The notes beneath the pieces were generated by a model. It was not told the DNA's origin and made no database searches. It saw only the letters and a list, made by a program, of their open reading frames with translations. From positions 744,001 through 808,000 of the forward strand of contig NZ_JAALFG010000002.1 of assembly GCF_011058215.1 (NCBI RefSeq): a DNA stretch of 64,000 nucleotides. Direction: 5' to 3'. Position numbers and translations under genes: made by a program. This document shows positions 18,993-27,629 of the stretch, in pieces (the stretch's first letter is position 1; the number at the start of each line of letters is the position of its first letter). The DNA is from Devosia aurantiaca (GTDB lineage: Bacteria > Pseudomonadota > Alphaproteobacteria > Rhizobiales > Devosiaceae).

Positions 18993-19409
18993 ATGTCTCA
19001 AGTTAATGAAGGCCGCCCACTGGCCGAACTGCTTGGTGGTCTCGTCAGCGACATCTCTGGCCTCTTCCGCAAGGAAATCCAGCTGGCCAAGGCCGAAACC
19101 TCCGAAAAGGTCGGCGAAATCCTCGGTGGCGTCATTTCGATCGCCATCGGTGGCGTGCTGGCCCTCGGTGCTCTGGGTGTCCTGCTCAGCGGCCTCGTGA
19201 CCCTGATCGCCTCGTTCTTCGTGAACCAGGGCTTGGATCCGACGCTGTCCAACGCCATCGGCGCTGCGATCGTCACCATCGTCGTCGGCATCATCGCCTA
19301 CGTGTTCATCAACCGCGGCATTGCCACCTTCAAAGCCTCCAACCTCAACCTCAAGCGCACGACGGCCTCGCTTGGCCGCGACGCCGACATCGTCAAGGAG
19401 CGCCTCTAA
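18993..19409 (+). CDS. phage holin family protein (DUF1469)
   Basis: 138 residues. N-terminal amphipathic part (LAELLGGLVSDISGLFRKEI) and two transmembrane helices around residues 50-75 and 80-105, then a basic C-terminus. DUF1469 proteins are small inner-membrane proteins with no proven holin activity. The gene starts 12 bp after the previous stop and ends immediately before the DUF3618 gene (stop TAA then ATG), so this is an operon. Confidence 0.85.
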   Translation: MSQVNEGRPLAELLGGLVSDISGLFRKEIQLAKAETSEKVGEILGGVISIAIGGVLALGALGVLLSGLVTLIASFFVNQGLDPTLSNAIGAAIVTIVVGIIAYVFINRGIATFKASNLNLKRTTASLGRDADIVKERL

Positions 19410-20516
19410 ATGGCCTACGATAGCGACAACAAAAGCGCCGCCGAACTGCAGCGCGAAGTCGAGCAGCAGCGCAGCCGGCTGGAAGACCGCATCGATCAGA
19501 TTCAGGAAAAGCTGTCTCCCGGCCAGCTGGTCGACGAGCTCCTGAACTACACTAAGGGTGGTGGCGGCGAGTTCATCTCGAGCCTCCAGAAGAACGTCAC
19601 CGCGAACCCGCTTCCGGTCGCTCTTCTCGGCGTCAGCCTCGCTTGGCTTATCGCCAAGCCCAGCTCCTCGCAGCCGTCCTATAGCTCCTCGTCGAGCAGC
19701 GACCGCGATTGGGACAACAGCATCAATAACCGTCGCGGCTACAGCGCCTATGAAGACGACGAGGATTATCCCGTTGCCATCATCACCGGCTCGAGCCTGC
19801 AGCGCGTCTCCAACCAGGCCGACGAATCCGGCAATCACTTCAGTGAATTTCTGGACGATGCCGGTAAGAAGTATCGCGCCGCATCCGACACGGCCGGTCG
19901 CCGCGCTGGTCACTTCATCGACGAGACCGGCAAGCGCTACAAGGGTTTCACCAATGCTGCGGGCAACCGCGTGGAAGAATTCCGCGACGAAGCCGGCAAC
20001 CTCCTCGATGAAGCCACTGGTTGGGCCAACCATACCTGGCAGCGTGCCCGCGAAATGCTGCACGATGCACAGGATGCCATTAGTGGCGCCAGCCAGGCCG
20101 GTCGCTCCCGCGTCAGCCATGCTGCAGGCAGCGCTGCCAGCCGTGCTGGCAGCCTGGGCAGTCAGGTGAATGGCCAGTTGGGTTCGCTTAACGAGACCAT
20201 CATCGCCCAGTTCCGCGATCAGCCGCTGGTCGCCGGTGCCCTGGCCTTTGCTGCCGGTGCAGCCTTTGGTGCTGCCCTGCCGCATACCGAGCAGGAAGAT
20301 GCGATCCTCGGCGAAGCCGCCGACCAGGTCAAATCCAAGGCCGCCGAACAGGCTCACGACATCTATGACCAGGGCCGCGAGAAGGCGACCGAAGTCTATA
20401 GCGATGTCGCCGAGCGCGCTGGCGAGGTCTACAACCAGGTTAAGTCCGGCGTCACCGACGTTGCGTCGAGCATCAATTCGAATACGAGCACGAGCAACAA
20501 CACCGGAAACGTGTAA
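19410..20516 (+). CDS. DUF3618 domain-containing protein
   Basis: 368 residues. The N-terminal DUF3618 motif is seen as AELQREVEQQRSRLEDRIDQ, then a hydrophobic segment (PLPVALLGVSLAWLIAK). The long middle and C-terminal part has Ala/Gly-rich amphipathic repeats (D-x-x-G-K-x-Y/R-A/K) resembling LEA-type helices and a second hydrophobic segment near residue 275. It completes the three-gene cassette with the DUF1469 gene. Presumed membrane-anchored stress protein. Confidence 0.82.
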   Translation: MAYDSDNKSAAELQREVEQQRSRLEDRIDQIQEKLSPGQLVDELLNYTKGGGGEFISSLQKNVTANPLPVALLGVSLAWLIAKPSSSQPSYSSSSSSDRDWDNSINNRRGYSAYEDDEDYPVAIITGSSLQRVSNQADESGNHFSEFLDDAGKKYRAASDTAGRRAGHFIDETGKRYKGFTNAAGNRVEEFRDEAGNLLDEATGWANHTWQRAREMLHDAQDAISGASQAGRSRVSHAAGSAASRAGSLGSQVNGQLGSLNETIIAQFRDQPLVAGALAFAAGAAFGAALPHTEQEDAILGEAADQVKSKAAEQAHDIYDQGREKATEVYSDVAERAGEVYNQVKSGVTDVASSINSNTSTSNNTGNV

Positions 20517-20566
20517 TAATCATCGGGCGGAGGGCTATAGCTCTCCGCCTTTTCTCGGGGGCATGA

Positions 20567-21659
20567 GTGACATCGTCAGACGAAAGCTTCGCCAATGAGC
20601 GTGGCAAGGGCCGGAGCGCCAATGCACCGGTGCACATTCCCCTTCGTGGCTGGCGAGACATCATCTGGCGCCTTTACAGCAACTTCAACGACAGCCGCAT
20701 CTTGCTGACCGCCGCCGGCGTCACCTTCTACCTGCTATTGTCTCTCGTCCCTACCCTCACGGCCTTCGTCTCGCTCTACGGCCTCTTCAACGACCGCGCC
20801 AGCGTCTTGAACCAGGTGCAGCTTCTTGTAGGCATCGTGCCTCCCGGCGCACTTGAAGTTCTGCAGGACCAGCTGACCCGCCTGGTCGGCGAAAAGAACA
20901 CCACGCTCGGCTGGACATTCCTCGTGGCGCTTGCCATTGCGCTCTGGAGCGCCAGCGCCGGGGTCAAGGCTTTGTTCGAAGCCATGAATATTGCCTATCA
21001 CGAGCGCGAAGAGCGCTCCTTCATAACTCAACCTGACCGGCCTTGCCTTCACGCTCGTCGCTGCTGTCGCTGCCGTACTTGTCCTGACCGTGGTTGTGTT
21101 CATGCCCGTCTTCGTGGACATCCTGCCCGGCGAAAACGTGGAATGGGCTGTCCGCATCGGCAGCTATGCCGTCATGCTGGTCGTTATTTCTCTTCTGATT
21201 GCCGCGCTTTACCGCTGGGGCCCGAGTCGTGAACAGGCAAAGTGGCGCTGGATCACCCCCGGCACTGCGCTATCGGTCTTTGCGCTCGGTGCCGGCTCGG
21301 TGGGCTTTTCCTGGTACGTCGCCAACTTTTCCAACAACAACGCTACCTATGGTTCACTTGGCGCTGTTATCGGTCTAATGACCTGGATGTGGATTTCCAC
21401 AACCCTCGTCATCATCGGCGCCGTCCTGAACTCGGAAATCGAGCACCAGACCGCCCTCGACACCACGACTGGCCCAACCAAGCCCCTCGGCAGCCGCGGC
21501 GCTTTCGTGGCCGATACAGTCGGCGCCTCTGTCCCGCACGAGGACAATGACCTGCCCAAGCTCGAACCACGAGACCGCAAGCGGGTATCTTGGGGCTCGC
21601 TGGCTTTCGCCCTCCCCGCTGCCCTCGTCATGTCCGCGACGCAGCGAAAGCAGCGCTAA
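20567..21659 (+). CDS. YihY/virulence factor BrkB family membrane protein (frame break)
   Basis: Polytopic inner-membrane protein of about 364 residues in the YihY/BrkB family (once mis-called RNase BN). Family features: the SRILLTAAGVTFYLLLSLVP segment with the first helix, then WTFLVALAIALWSASAGVKALFEAMNIAY, and after the break FTLVAAVAAVLVLTVVVFM and PGTALSVFALGAGSVGFSWYVA. The frame breaks at 21031-21036 (TTCATAACTCAAC), where F-I-K-L-N-L is expected, so two bases are missing or one is extra. GTG 20567 is taken as start; the ATG at 20563 opens only 11 codons. It lies 50 bp after the stress cassette and probably belongs to it. Confidence 0.8.
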
Positions 21660-21743
21660 AATTCTTGGGTTCGAAGTGTCGAATCCAGTGCCCCTGATCC
21701 GTCTGAGATCCGGGCAGTGGGACGCTGCATTTGGAGCTTTGAA

Positions 21744-22114
21744 ATGAAACTGGCCGGTTGGATCCTCAGCGTGGTGGTCGCGCTTTTTCTCGCGGGCGCA
21801 TCGGCGGTGCCGAAATTTATGGGACTGCAGGCGGCCATCGAGCCGATGACCGTGGTCGGCTGGCCGGTCAAATACATGGTGCTGATCGGCGCCATCGAGG
21901 TCGGATGCATGATCCTGTTCCTCATCCCGCGCACGGCCCTGCTTGGCGCAGTTCTCACCACTGGCCTCCTTGGCGGCTCCCTCGCAGCCAACCTGCGGGT
22001 CGACAATCCCCTGTTCAGCCACACCTCTTCAGCATCTATCTGGGCCTCGCCGTCTGGCTTGCCCTTTGGCTGCGCGAAGAAAAACTCCGCGCCGTCTTCC
22101 CAATCGTGCGCTGA
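21744..22114 (+). CDS. DoxX-like membrane protein (frame break)
   Basis: About 123 residues with four predicted transmembrane helices (MKLAGWILSVVVALFLAGAS; YMVLIGAIEVGCMILFLIP; ALLGAVLTTGLLGGSLAANL; a C-terminal helix ending LWLREEKLRAVFP). The G-A-I-E-V motif is typical of DoxX-like/DUF6766-type small proteins. The C-terminal helix lies in another frame: the CC at 22024-22025 needs a third C to read F-S-H-T-L-F-S-I-Y-L-G. Probably a sequencing error. Function unknown. Confidence 0.7.
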
Positions 22115-22170
22115 ACAGCCGGTTACGCGATTTTACGGACTGTCAGCAGTTTGCGTCTAAGCTCCGGGCC

Positions 22171-22728
22171 ATGGCGCTCAAATTCGCGGAAGATTCGGTA
22201 AATCTGTCTGAGATCGGCTTTCTCGTGGCCGATCCCAGCGACCTATACCGCGAGCTCTTCCGTCGCCTGCTTTACGGCTTTGGCGCCAAAAAGGTCATGG
22301 AAGCCCGCGACACCCAAACCGCGCGGCGCTTGATGATCGATCGCGGCGTTGATTTTCTGATCTGCTCCGCCGACCTACCGACCCTTGGCGCGCTCAACCC
22401 GCCGGGCAGCGGCCTCGCCTTCGTCAAATCCATCCGCCTCGACACCAAGCACCCCCAGCGCGCCATCCCCATGATCATCACCATGGGCACCGCGCGCCGT
22501 GTCTCGGTGGGCCAGTCGCGCGACAGCGGCGTCAACTTCGTGCTCTCGAAGCCGGTTTCGCCTGCCGTCCTTTATGACCGCATCAACTGGATCGCCCGCA
22601 GCCCGCGACCCTTCTGGGAAAGCAAAAGCTATTTTGGTCCCGACCGGCGCTTCCGCGAAGTCGATTTCACCAACACGCCCAAACGCCGCCAGTCCGACAC
22701 CACCAAAGCCGAGAGCGCCGATGTCTGA
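22171..22728 (+). CDS. response regulator receiver-domain protein
   Basis: 185 residues. A receiver-like fold spans residues ~12-145: IGFLVADPSDLYRELFRRLL (beta1/alpha1), the strand DFLICSADLP where the phospho-acceptor aspartate would be, and the conserved Lys in NFVLSKPVSP. The C-terminal ~40 residues (PFWESKSYFGPDRRFR) form the PYxGPDRR-like tail seen in a rhizobial response-regulator group. No DNA-binding domain. It overlaps the next gene by 8 bp, suggesting a functional pair. Confidence 0.75.
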   Translation: MALKFAEDSVNLSEIGFLVADPSDLYRELFRRLLYGFGAKKVMEARDTQTARRLMIDRGVDFLICSADLPTLGALNPPGSGLAFVKSIRLDTKHPQRAIPMIITMGTARRVSVGQSRDSGVNFVLSKPVSPAVLYDRINWIARSPRPFWESKSYFGPDRRFREVDFTNTPKRRQSDTTKAESADV

Positions 22729-23203
22729 TGAAGCCCATGGCCGCTTGGTCGAGATCAAGACCAAGTTCTACAACGAAGCGGTAAAGCCCGGTGGCGTCAG
22801 CCGCAGCGGCGCCCAAACTGCCGCTACGCGCTCGGTCACCGCGGTCAAGCTCCAGGTCGAACAACAGCTCGACGCCTGCGTCACCCCGCTTGCCGACGCC
22901 CTCCGCAACTGGCCCATCGCCGACATGGCCAAATCCTGCGAGCAGGCGAGCCAGGTGCGCGATCTTGCCGGCCTCGCCGACATGCACCTTCTGACCGAAG
23001 TCGCCATGCACAGCTTCGATTGCCTCGATGCCGTCCTCATCGACGGCGCCGGCATGGAACGCGCAGAAGCGGTCTGTTACGCCGATGCGCTGGTCTTCGC
23101 CCGCCAGCACCGTGGCAGCAATCTTGAGCTCTTTCGGCCCCTGCTCAAGGATCTCGAAAGCCTGACGACCCTCGTCATCCAGCGCAACAAGAAAACCGCT
23201 TAG
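22721..23203 (+). CDS. hypothetical protein paired with the response regulator
   Basis: 160 residues, helical, no signal peptide or membrane segment. It starts inside the stop region of the receiver protein (ATG 22721) and is therefore translationally coupled to it. An all-helical protein so coupled may act as its partner (inference). The N-terminal KTKFYNEAVKPGG stretch is distinctive, but I cannot assign a family. It converges with the SH3 gene, overlapping it by 4 bp at the stops. Confidence 0.6.
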   Translation: MSDEAHGRLVEIKTKFYNEAVKPGGVSRSGAQTAATRSVTAVKLQVEQQLDACVTPLADALRNWPIADMAKSCEQASQVRDLAGLADMHLLTEVAMHSFDCLDAVLIDGAGMERAEAVCYADALVFARQHRGSNLELFRPLLKDLESLTTLVIQRNKKTA

Positions 23204-23772
23204 TAGACCCGGATCGAAGATAGGTTCTTGCGCAGATAGGGGTCGATGGCCGGCTGGCTTTCGACAATCCGCTCGCAATAGGACTGGAAGAACCGGTCGC
23301 GGCAGATGGCGGCGCTGGTCGGCGTCACCACTTGGATCGAGGAAATCTGGTTGTCCCAGCCCCAAAGCGCCAGGTCCTGGAACACGTCACCCGTATCGGC
23401 GCAGAAATACTGGCCGGTGTAATTGGTGCCGGTGTAAAAGCACATCGCCCCGCCGGCGAGATCGCGCTGCGGCGCGTCGGGATCGAGGATCGGCCAATAG
23501 GGATCCTTGCCGAAATCGATCGCGCCATTCGTCGTCCAGCCGCGGCCTCCCGGACCATCCACATTGCACCAGAGCTTCTGACAACGCAGGATCTTGATCT
23601 CCACCTTGCCTGGGATCTCGCCAACGATCGCGTATTCGCTGCCCGGGCCGGAATGAAGCGTCAGCGGCGCCCTGCTCCAGCCATGGCTCCCCGACTCCGA
23701 AAGCGCCATGCCGGGTGTGGCAGGCACAAGGGCAACGATCAGGGCGAGTGCGAGAGCAAACAGCGAGCGCAT
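23200..23772 (-). CDS. secreted SH3-domain protein with peptidase-inhibitor I36-like C-terminus
   Basis: 190 residues. Signal peptide (MRSLFALALALIVALVPATPG) from ATG 23772. A bacterial SH3-like segment follows (LTLHSGPGSEYAIVGEIPGK), then a cysteine-containing C-terminal domain with A-M-C-F-Y-T-G-T-N-Y-T-G-Q-Y-F-C, the beta/gamma-crystallin-like fold found in I36 peptidase inhibitors and also in the next gene. Periplasmic or secreted. It sits in tandem with its paralogue at 23882-24537. Confidence 0.75.
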   Translation of the reverse strand: MRSLFALALALIVALVPATPGMALSESGSHGWSRAPLTLHSGPGSEYAIVGEIPGKVEIKILRCQKLWCNVDGPGGRGWTTNGAIDFGKDPYWPILDPDAPQRDLAGGAMCFYTGTNYTGQYFCADTGDVFQDLALWGWDNQISSIQVVTPTSAAICRDRFFQSYCERIVESQPAIDPYLRKNLSSIRVY

Positions 23773-23836
23773 GACAACGACTTTCCACAAAGCATGGCGC
23801 GAACTTAGCCGCTCAGAGCGCCCGATGCAAAAGCAA

Positions 23837-23861
23837 AGCGCCGCCCCATTGGGACGGCGCT
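23837..23861 (-). terminator. terminator of the SH3/I36 gene
   Basis: Near-perfect inverted repeat AGCGCCGCCC…GGGACGGCGCT; read on the minus strand it is followed by TTGCTTTTGC. It lies between the stop of the gene at 23882-24537 and the start of the gene ending at 23772. Confidence 0.6.
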
Positions 23862-23881
23862 CGCATAACTTAGTGCTGCGA

Positions 23882-24537
23882 TTAACGAACGCGAACCGAA
23901 GCGCTGTAATCGTCGAGATCGCCCAGCGAGTTGGCGCCGGTCGTATATGTGCGGCAACCGCGATAGTTCTCGTCGGTGCAGATCTGAACGCTCAGGCCCG
24001 ACGGATTGTCGATCGAAGAAAACGGTCGGCCCAGTCGCCAAGATCGCGCAGGCCCGCACCCTGCTCGAGGCAGAAGCTGGCGCCACGGAGGCGCGTGCGA
24101 TCGTAGAAGCACACGTCTTCATAGACCGGTTGCACGACGGGCGGGCGCGGGCCCGGACGCGGCGGTTGAGGCTGCGGCTGCTGGCCGACGCCGAAGTTGA
24201 TCGACGGACCACCCGGCACGTTGATGCCGAAATTAATGCCCGGCTGCTGAGCCTGGCCAGCGCCACCGCTTACATACTGGGACGATACCCAGCCATCCGG
24301 ACCGGGCTTGCTGACATAGCACCACGAACCCTGGCACTGCTGCACATCCACTGCCGTACCGGCACGAGCGGTGTCGACGACGCCATAGTTCGTGCCTGGA
24401 CCGGAACGCACGTTGACGTTTTGCGTAATGGTGCCGGGAGCAACCTGCGCGGCAGGCAGGAACACGACGACGGCAGCGGCGGCAACGGCAACGCCGGTAG
24501 CCAGATTGACGATTTTCTTGCGAGTTTGACGGTGCAT
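23882..24537 (-). CDS. secreted SH3-domain/I36-like protein (frame break)
   Basis: About 218 residues joined. N-terminal signal/anchor (VNLATGVAVAAAAVVVFLPA), SH3 domain VNVRSGPGTNYGVVDTARAG with V-Q-Q-C-Q-G-S-W-C-Y-V, a Pro/Gln-rich linker, then a C-terminal I36-like domain (DVCFYDRTRLRGASFCLEQG) that continues after the break as SSIDNPSGLSVQICTDENYR. The frame breaks at the A run 24019-24022 (four; five restores R-F-S-S-I-D-N). Its SH3 part is closely similar to the protein at 52345-52827. Confidence 0.75.
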
Positions 24538-24709
24538 TTTCTAGCTCCCTTTACTGGCGAACCGGCTCCGATCACCGGAGCAACGCTTGCGGCTGCCGAG
24601 CACTTTGTTTGTGACCAGAGAAACGGAGCCGGCTTCAAAAGGGTTCCGGCTGGGCTCTTCAAGTCGTAATCGCAGTTAATCGCTTGCTGGCTGAATGGGA
24701 GCTGAACGG

Positions 24710-25102
24710 TTACTCGGCGGCGATGGCGCGCTTCTGTCCGTTTTCATCGAGCGACACATAAACAAAACGCGCTTCGGTCACCTGCTGGCGATCGTCCAGC
24801 CGGTTGCGCCGCACCCACGCTTCGATGCCCACCGTGACCGACGTCGTCCCCACCCGTTCGATGCGCGTATAGACGCAGAGCACGTCGCCGACCTTGACCG
24901 GCGCGATAAAGGTCATGGCCTCCACCGCCACCGTCACCACACGGCCGCGCACCCGCTCGACTGCGGCGATGGCACCGGCAATATCCATCTGGCTCATCAC
25001 CCAGCCGCCAAAAATATCGCCGGCCGGATTGGTGTCGGCCGGCATGGCCAGCGTGCGAATGGTGAGGCTGCCCTGCGGCCCGGTCGTGGTCTTTTCCATC
25101 AT
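24710..25102 (-). CDS. acyl-CoA thioesterase, hotdog fold (YciA-like)
   Basis: 130 residues. Family motif in order: LAMPADTNPAGDIFGGWVMSQMD (catalytic Asp region of hotdog thioesterases), VTVAVEAMTFIAPVKVGDVL and SVTVGIEAWVRR. Such enzymes hydrolyse acyl-CoAs in the cytoplasm. The start overlaps the stop of tdk by four bases (ATGA), so they are translationally coupled. Confidence 0.88.
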   Translation of the reverse strand: MMEKTTTGPQGSLTIRTLAMPADTNPAGDIFGGWVMSQMDIAGAIAAVERVRGRVVTVAVEAMTFIAPVKVGDVLCVYTRIERVGTTSVTVGIEAWVRRNRLDDRQQVTEARFVYVSLDENGQKRAIAAE

Positions 25103-25692
25103 GGTCCCTTTACGGGCCAGCGGCCGACCTCTTCTTCCCAGTGCTTGCGGCAGAGGGACAGGTAGACCGATTTTTCGATCGCCACCTGGTCGCCATCCGT
25201 GAGCACGCGCCCGTTCATATCCTGCCGCACCACCATCGTGGCCTTGGCCCCGCAGGTGCAGATGGTGCGAATTTCACGCAGCACGTCGGCAATCGCCAGA
25301 AGCTCCATCGAGCCCGGAAAGAGCTTGCCCTGGAAATCGGTGCGCAGCCCGAACGCCATCACCGGAATACGAAGCCGGTCGGCCACCCGCGCCAGTTGCC
25401 AGACCTGATCGCGCGTCAAAAACTGCGCTTCATCCACGAACACGCAATCGACCTTGGATTCTTCATCGAAGTCCCGCACCGATTGATAAAGGTCATCGTC
25501 GGCCGCAAAGAGCTCCGCCGGCTCGGAAATGCCAATGCGCGACGAGATCAACCCCACCCCATCCGCGACATACAGCGAGGAGGTGTAAAGCAGCGGCCGC
25601 ATGCCGCGCTCGCGGTAGTTGTAGGCGGCCTGCAGCAGCAAGGTGGACTTGCCGGCGTTCATCGCCGCATAGGAAAAATAGAGCTTGGCCAT
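25099..25692 (-). CDS. tdk: thymidine kinase
   Basis: Phosphorylates thymidine in the nucleotide salvage pathway. P-loop AAMNAGKSTLLLQ near residue 10, the DCVFVDEAQFLTRDQVW Walker B region, the nucleoside-binding MAFGLRTDFQGKLFPGS, and a zinc-binding pair starting C-T-C-G (second half C-R-K-H near the C-terminus). 197 residues is the usual type II length. ATG 25692 is the start; the longer open frame upstream has no family homology. Confidence 0.95.
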   Translation of the reverse strand: MAKLYFSYAAMNAGKSTLLLQAAYNYRERGMRPLLYTSSLYVADGVGLISSRIGISEPAELFAADDDLYQSVRDFDEESKVDCVFVDEAQFLTRDQVWQLARVADRLRIPVMAFGLRTDFQGKLFPGSMELLAIADVLREIRTICTCGAKATMVVRQDMNGRVLTDGDQVAIEKSVYLSLCRKHWEEEVGRWPVKGP

Positions 25693-25824
25693 GCCGAGGG
25701 TTGTGCGCCAGCTAGGGCTCGTGTGCGAGTGCAAAACCCGACGATCCCCAACAAAACGGATCGGCGTTCAGCCTCGGTTCAGACGCAATGGGGCCTGATC
25801 ATCGTCATCAGTTCGGAGCGTATC

Positions 25825-26217
25825 ATGACCGCCATCACTCGCCTCGCCCTCGCCGCCGCCCTCACGATCGGAGCCGCCTTGCCTGCCACGGCCGCCGCGC
25901 CCAATGGCGTCTGGGAGCTCAACACCAAGGACACGCGCTTTGCCTTGCAGCTTTGCGGCGACGGCACGCAATTGTGCGGCCAGCTGGTCTGGCTCTCCGA
26001 CGCCGACTATAACGAGCAGTACAAGCCCTATCTCAATAAGCCGATGGCCACCGCCCTTCGTCCCGATGGCGCCAATCGCTGGAAAGGCAAGATGCAGCTC
26101 TTCGGCCACAGCTTTCAGGGCACCATCACCGCGCATAGCGACGAGCACATGACCATGTCCGGTTGCGCCTTCCTGGTCGTCTGCAAGACCTACGAAATGT
26201 ACCTGGTCGCACCATGA
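25825..26217 (+). CDS. DUF2147 secreted protein, copy 1
   Basis: 130 residues with signal peptide (MTAITRLALAAALTIGAALP). The mature part has the DUF2147-like pattern: GVWELNTKDTRFALQLCGDG, C-G-Q-L-V-W-L and a final GCAFLVVCKTYEMY. Two cysteine pairs probably form disulfides. The gene overlaps copy 2 by four bases (ATGA). Periplasmic lipocalin-like role is inferred from family. Confidence 0.75.
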   Translation: MTAITRLALAAALTIGAALPATAAAPNGVWELNTKDTRFALQLCGDGTQLCGQLVWLSDADYNEQYKPYLNKPMATALRPDGANRWKGKMQLFGHSFQGTITAHSDEHMTMSGCAFLVVCKTYEMYLVAP

Positions 26218-26597
26218 AAGCAGCCGCCTGTCTCGGTCTGCTCCTCACGCTCGCGACGGTCGTGCCGGCCGTCGCCAGCCCGGTCGGCACCTGGGAAATC
26301 GAAATGCGCGACTCGCGCTATGACGTCGTCCTTTGCGGCGACGGCACCCAGCTTTGCGCCACGCTGATCTGGCTGGGCAACGGCGCCGACAGCCCGAACA
26401 ACCTGCCCTATCTCAACACCATGATGATCGACCACGCCCGCCAGGTCGCGCCCGGCCGCTGGAAGGGCCAGCTCAGCATCTACGGCCAGCGCGCCGAAGG
26501 CACGATTACCCAGGTCAGCAACGACCAGATCACGCTCAAAGGCTGCGTGGCTTTCGTGCTCTGCAAGACCTACCAGATGTACCGCTACGGCCAGTAG
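26214..26597 (+). CDS. DUF2147 secreted protein, copy 2
   Basis: 127 residues, a tandem paralogue of the preceding gene: GTWEIEMRDSRYDVVLCGDG, C-A-T-L-I-W-L-G, and GCVAFVLCKTYQMY. It carries its own signal peptide (MKAAACLGLLLTLATVVPAV). The shared cysteine spacing shows a duplication. Translation is coupled through the ATGA overlap. Confidence 0.75.
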   Translation: MKAAACLGLLLTLATVVPAVASPVGTWEIEMRDSRYDVVLCGDGTQLCATLIWLGNGADSPNNLPYLNTMMIDHARQVAPGRWKGQLSIYGQRAEGTITQVSNDQITLKGCVAFVLCKTYQMYRYGQ

Positions 26598-26621
26598 CGA
26601 CCACCCATCTACCCCACCCAC

Positions 26622-26705
26622 CGGACGTCACCCCGGGCTCGACCCGGGGCCCATCCCGAAATCTCAAGATGGATCCCCGCCTTTGCGGGGATGACAGCTG
26701 GTGGA
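26622..26705. repeat. intergenic mosaic palindrome
   Basis: Two stems: CCCCGGG-CTCGA-CCCGGGG near the left end and ATCCCCGC-CTTT-GCGGGGAT near the right, joined by CCCATCCCGAAATCTCAAGATGG. This layout matches repeat elements scattered through alphaproteobacterial intergenic regions; here it separates two convergent genes. Confidence 0.65.
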
Positions 26706-26721
26706 TGATTATAGGCGGTAG

Positions 26722-27627
26722 CTAATTCGTCGTCCGCGGCACATGCACCCGCCGCCGCGCCCAAAGCGGCGGCACCGCCTCGACCAGAAGGATCGCCGCA
26801 AAGATCAGCGCCGCTCCCGCATAACCAATCGCCGGCAACCGCTCGCCCAGGAGCCAAGCCCCGCCCAGTGCTGCAAAGAGGCTTTCCGCCGACAAGATGA
26901 TCGCGGCATTGGCCGCCGGCACATGCTGCTGCCCGATGGCCTGGAAGGTAAAGGCCACCGCCGTCGACAACACCGCGGCATAGGCAAGCTCCACCCAGCC
27001 CGAACTCACAGCTTCCACGCTTGGCGCCTCGAGCCCCAGCGCCAGAACACTCGCCGCCACCCCGGCCACCAGAAAGCTGATTGCAGACACAAAGATCGGC
27101 AGGCCCGTTTCCCGCGCCACATGGCCCAGCAGAACGACGTGGAAACCCCAGAACACAGCACCGAGGGTGATCAGCCAGTCGCCAGAGTTGAAACTCGAAA
27201 AGCCCCCGCCATTGAGATAGTAGGTTCCGATCAATGCCATCGGCACCCCGACCAGGATGATCGGATGCGGCCGAGCCTTGAACAGCAAGAAGCCGATGAT
27301 CGGCACGAAGAACACGTAAAGCGCGGTCAAGAACCCGCCATTGGTGGCAGTCGTTGTCGCCAACCCTGCCTGCTGCAACCAGATGCCGAAAAAGAACACG
27401 ACGCTGAGCGCCACCACCAGCCACCACTGGCGAGCGGTGATAGGTCCCGGCCGGCGCCGCCGTTCAAGCAGGGCCAGCGGCAGTACCAGCAATCCACCAA
27501 GGATGAACCGCACACCGGCAAAGGTCAGCGGCCCCATACTGTCCATAGCCGACTTCTGCGCGATAAAGGCAAAGCCCCAGAACATGGTGCAGACGAGCAG
27601 CATCAAGGTCGCAAGCGGACGCGACAT
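26722..27627 (-). CDS. DMT-superfamily (EamA) transporter
   Basis: 301 residues with ten predicted transmembrane helices in two EamA repeats. It starts MSRPLATLMLLVCTMFWGFA, with the repeat signature AGVRFILGGLLVLPLALLERR, and ends with the second repeat (ILSAESLFAALGGAWLLGER). Substrate unknown; family members export metabolites or amino acids. It begins 3 bp after the class V aminotransferase gene stop, so the two are likely co-transcribed. Confidence 0.88.
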   Translation of the reverse strand: MSRPLATLMLLVCTMFWGFAFIAQKSAMDSMGPLTFAGVRFILGGLLVLPLALLERRRRPGPITARQWWLVVALSVVFFFGIWLQQAGLATTTATNGGFLTALYVFFVPIIGFLLFKARPHPIILVGVPMALIGTYYLNGGGFSSFNSGDWLITLGAVFWGFHVVLLGHVARETGLPIFVSAISFLVAGVAASVLALGLEAPSVEAVSSGWVELAYAAVLSTAVAFTFQAIGQQHVPAANAAIILSAESLFAALGGAWLLGERLPAIGYAGAALIFAAILLVEAVPPLWARRRVHVPRTTN

Positions 27628-27629
27628 GG

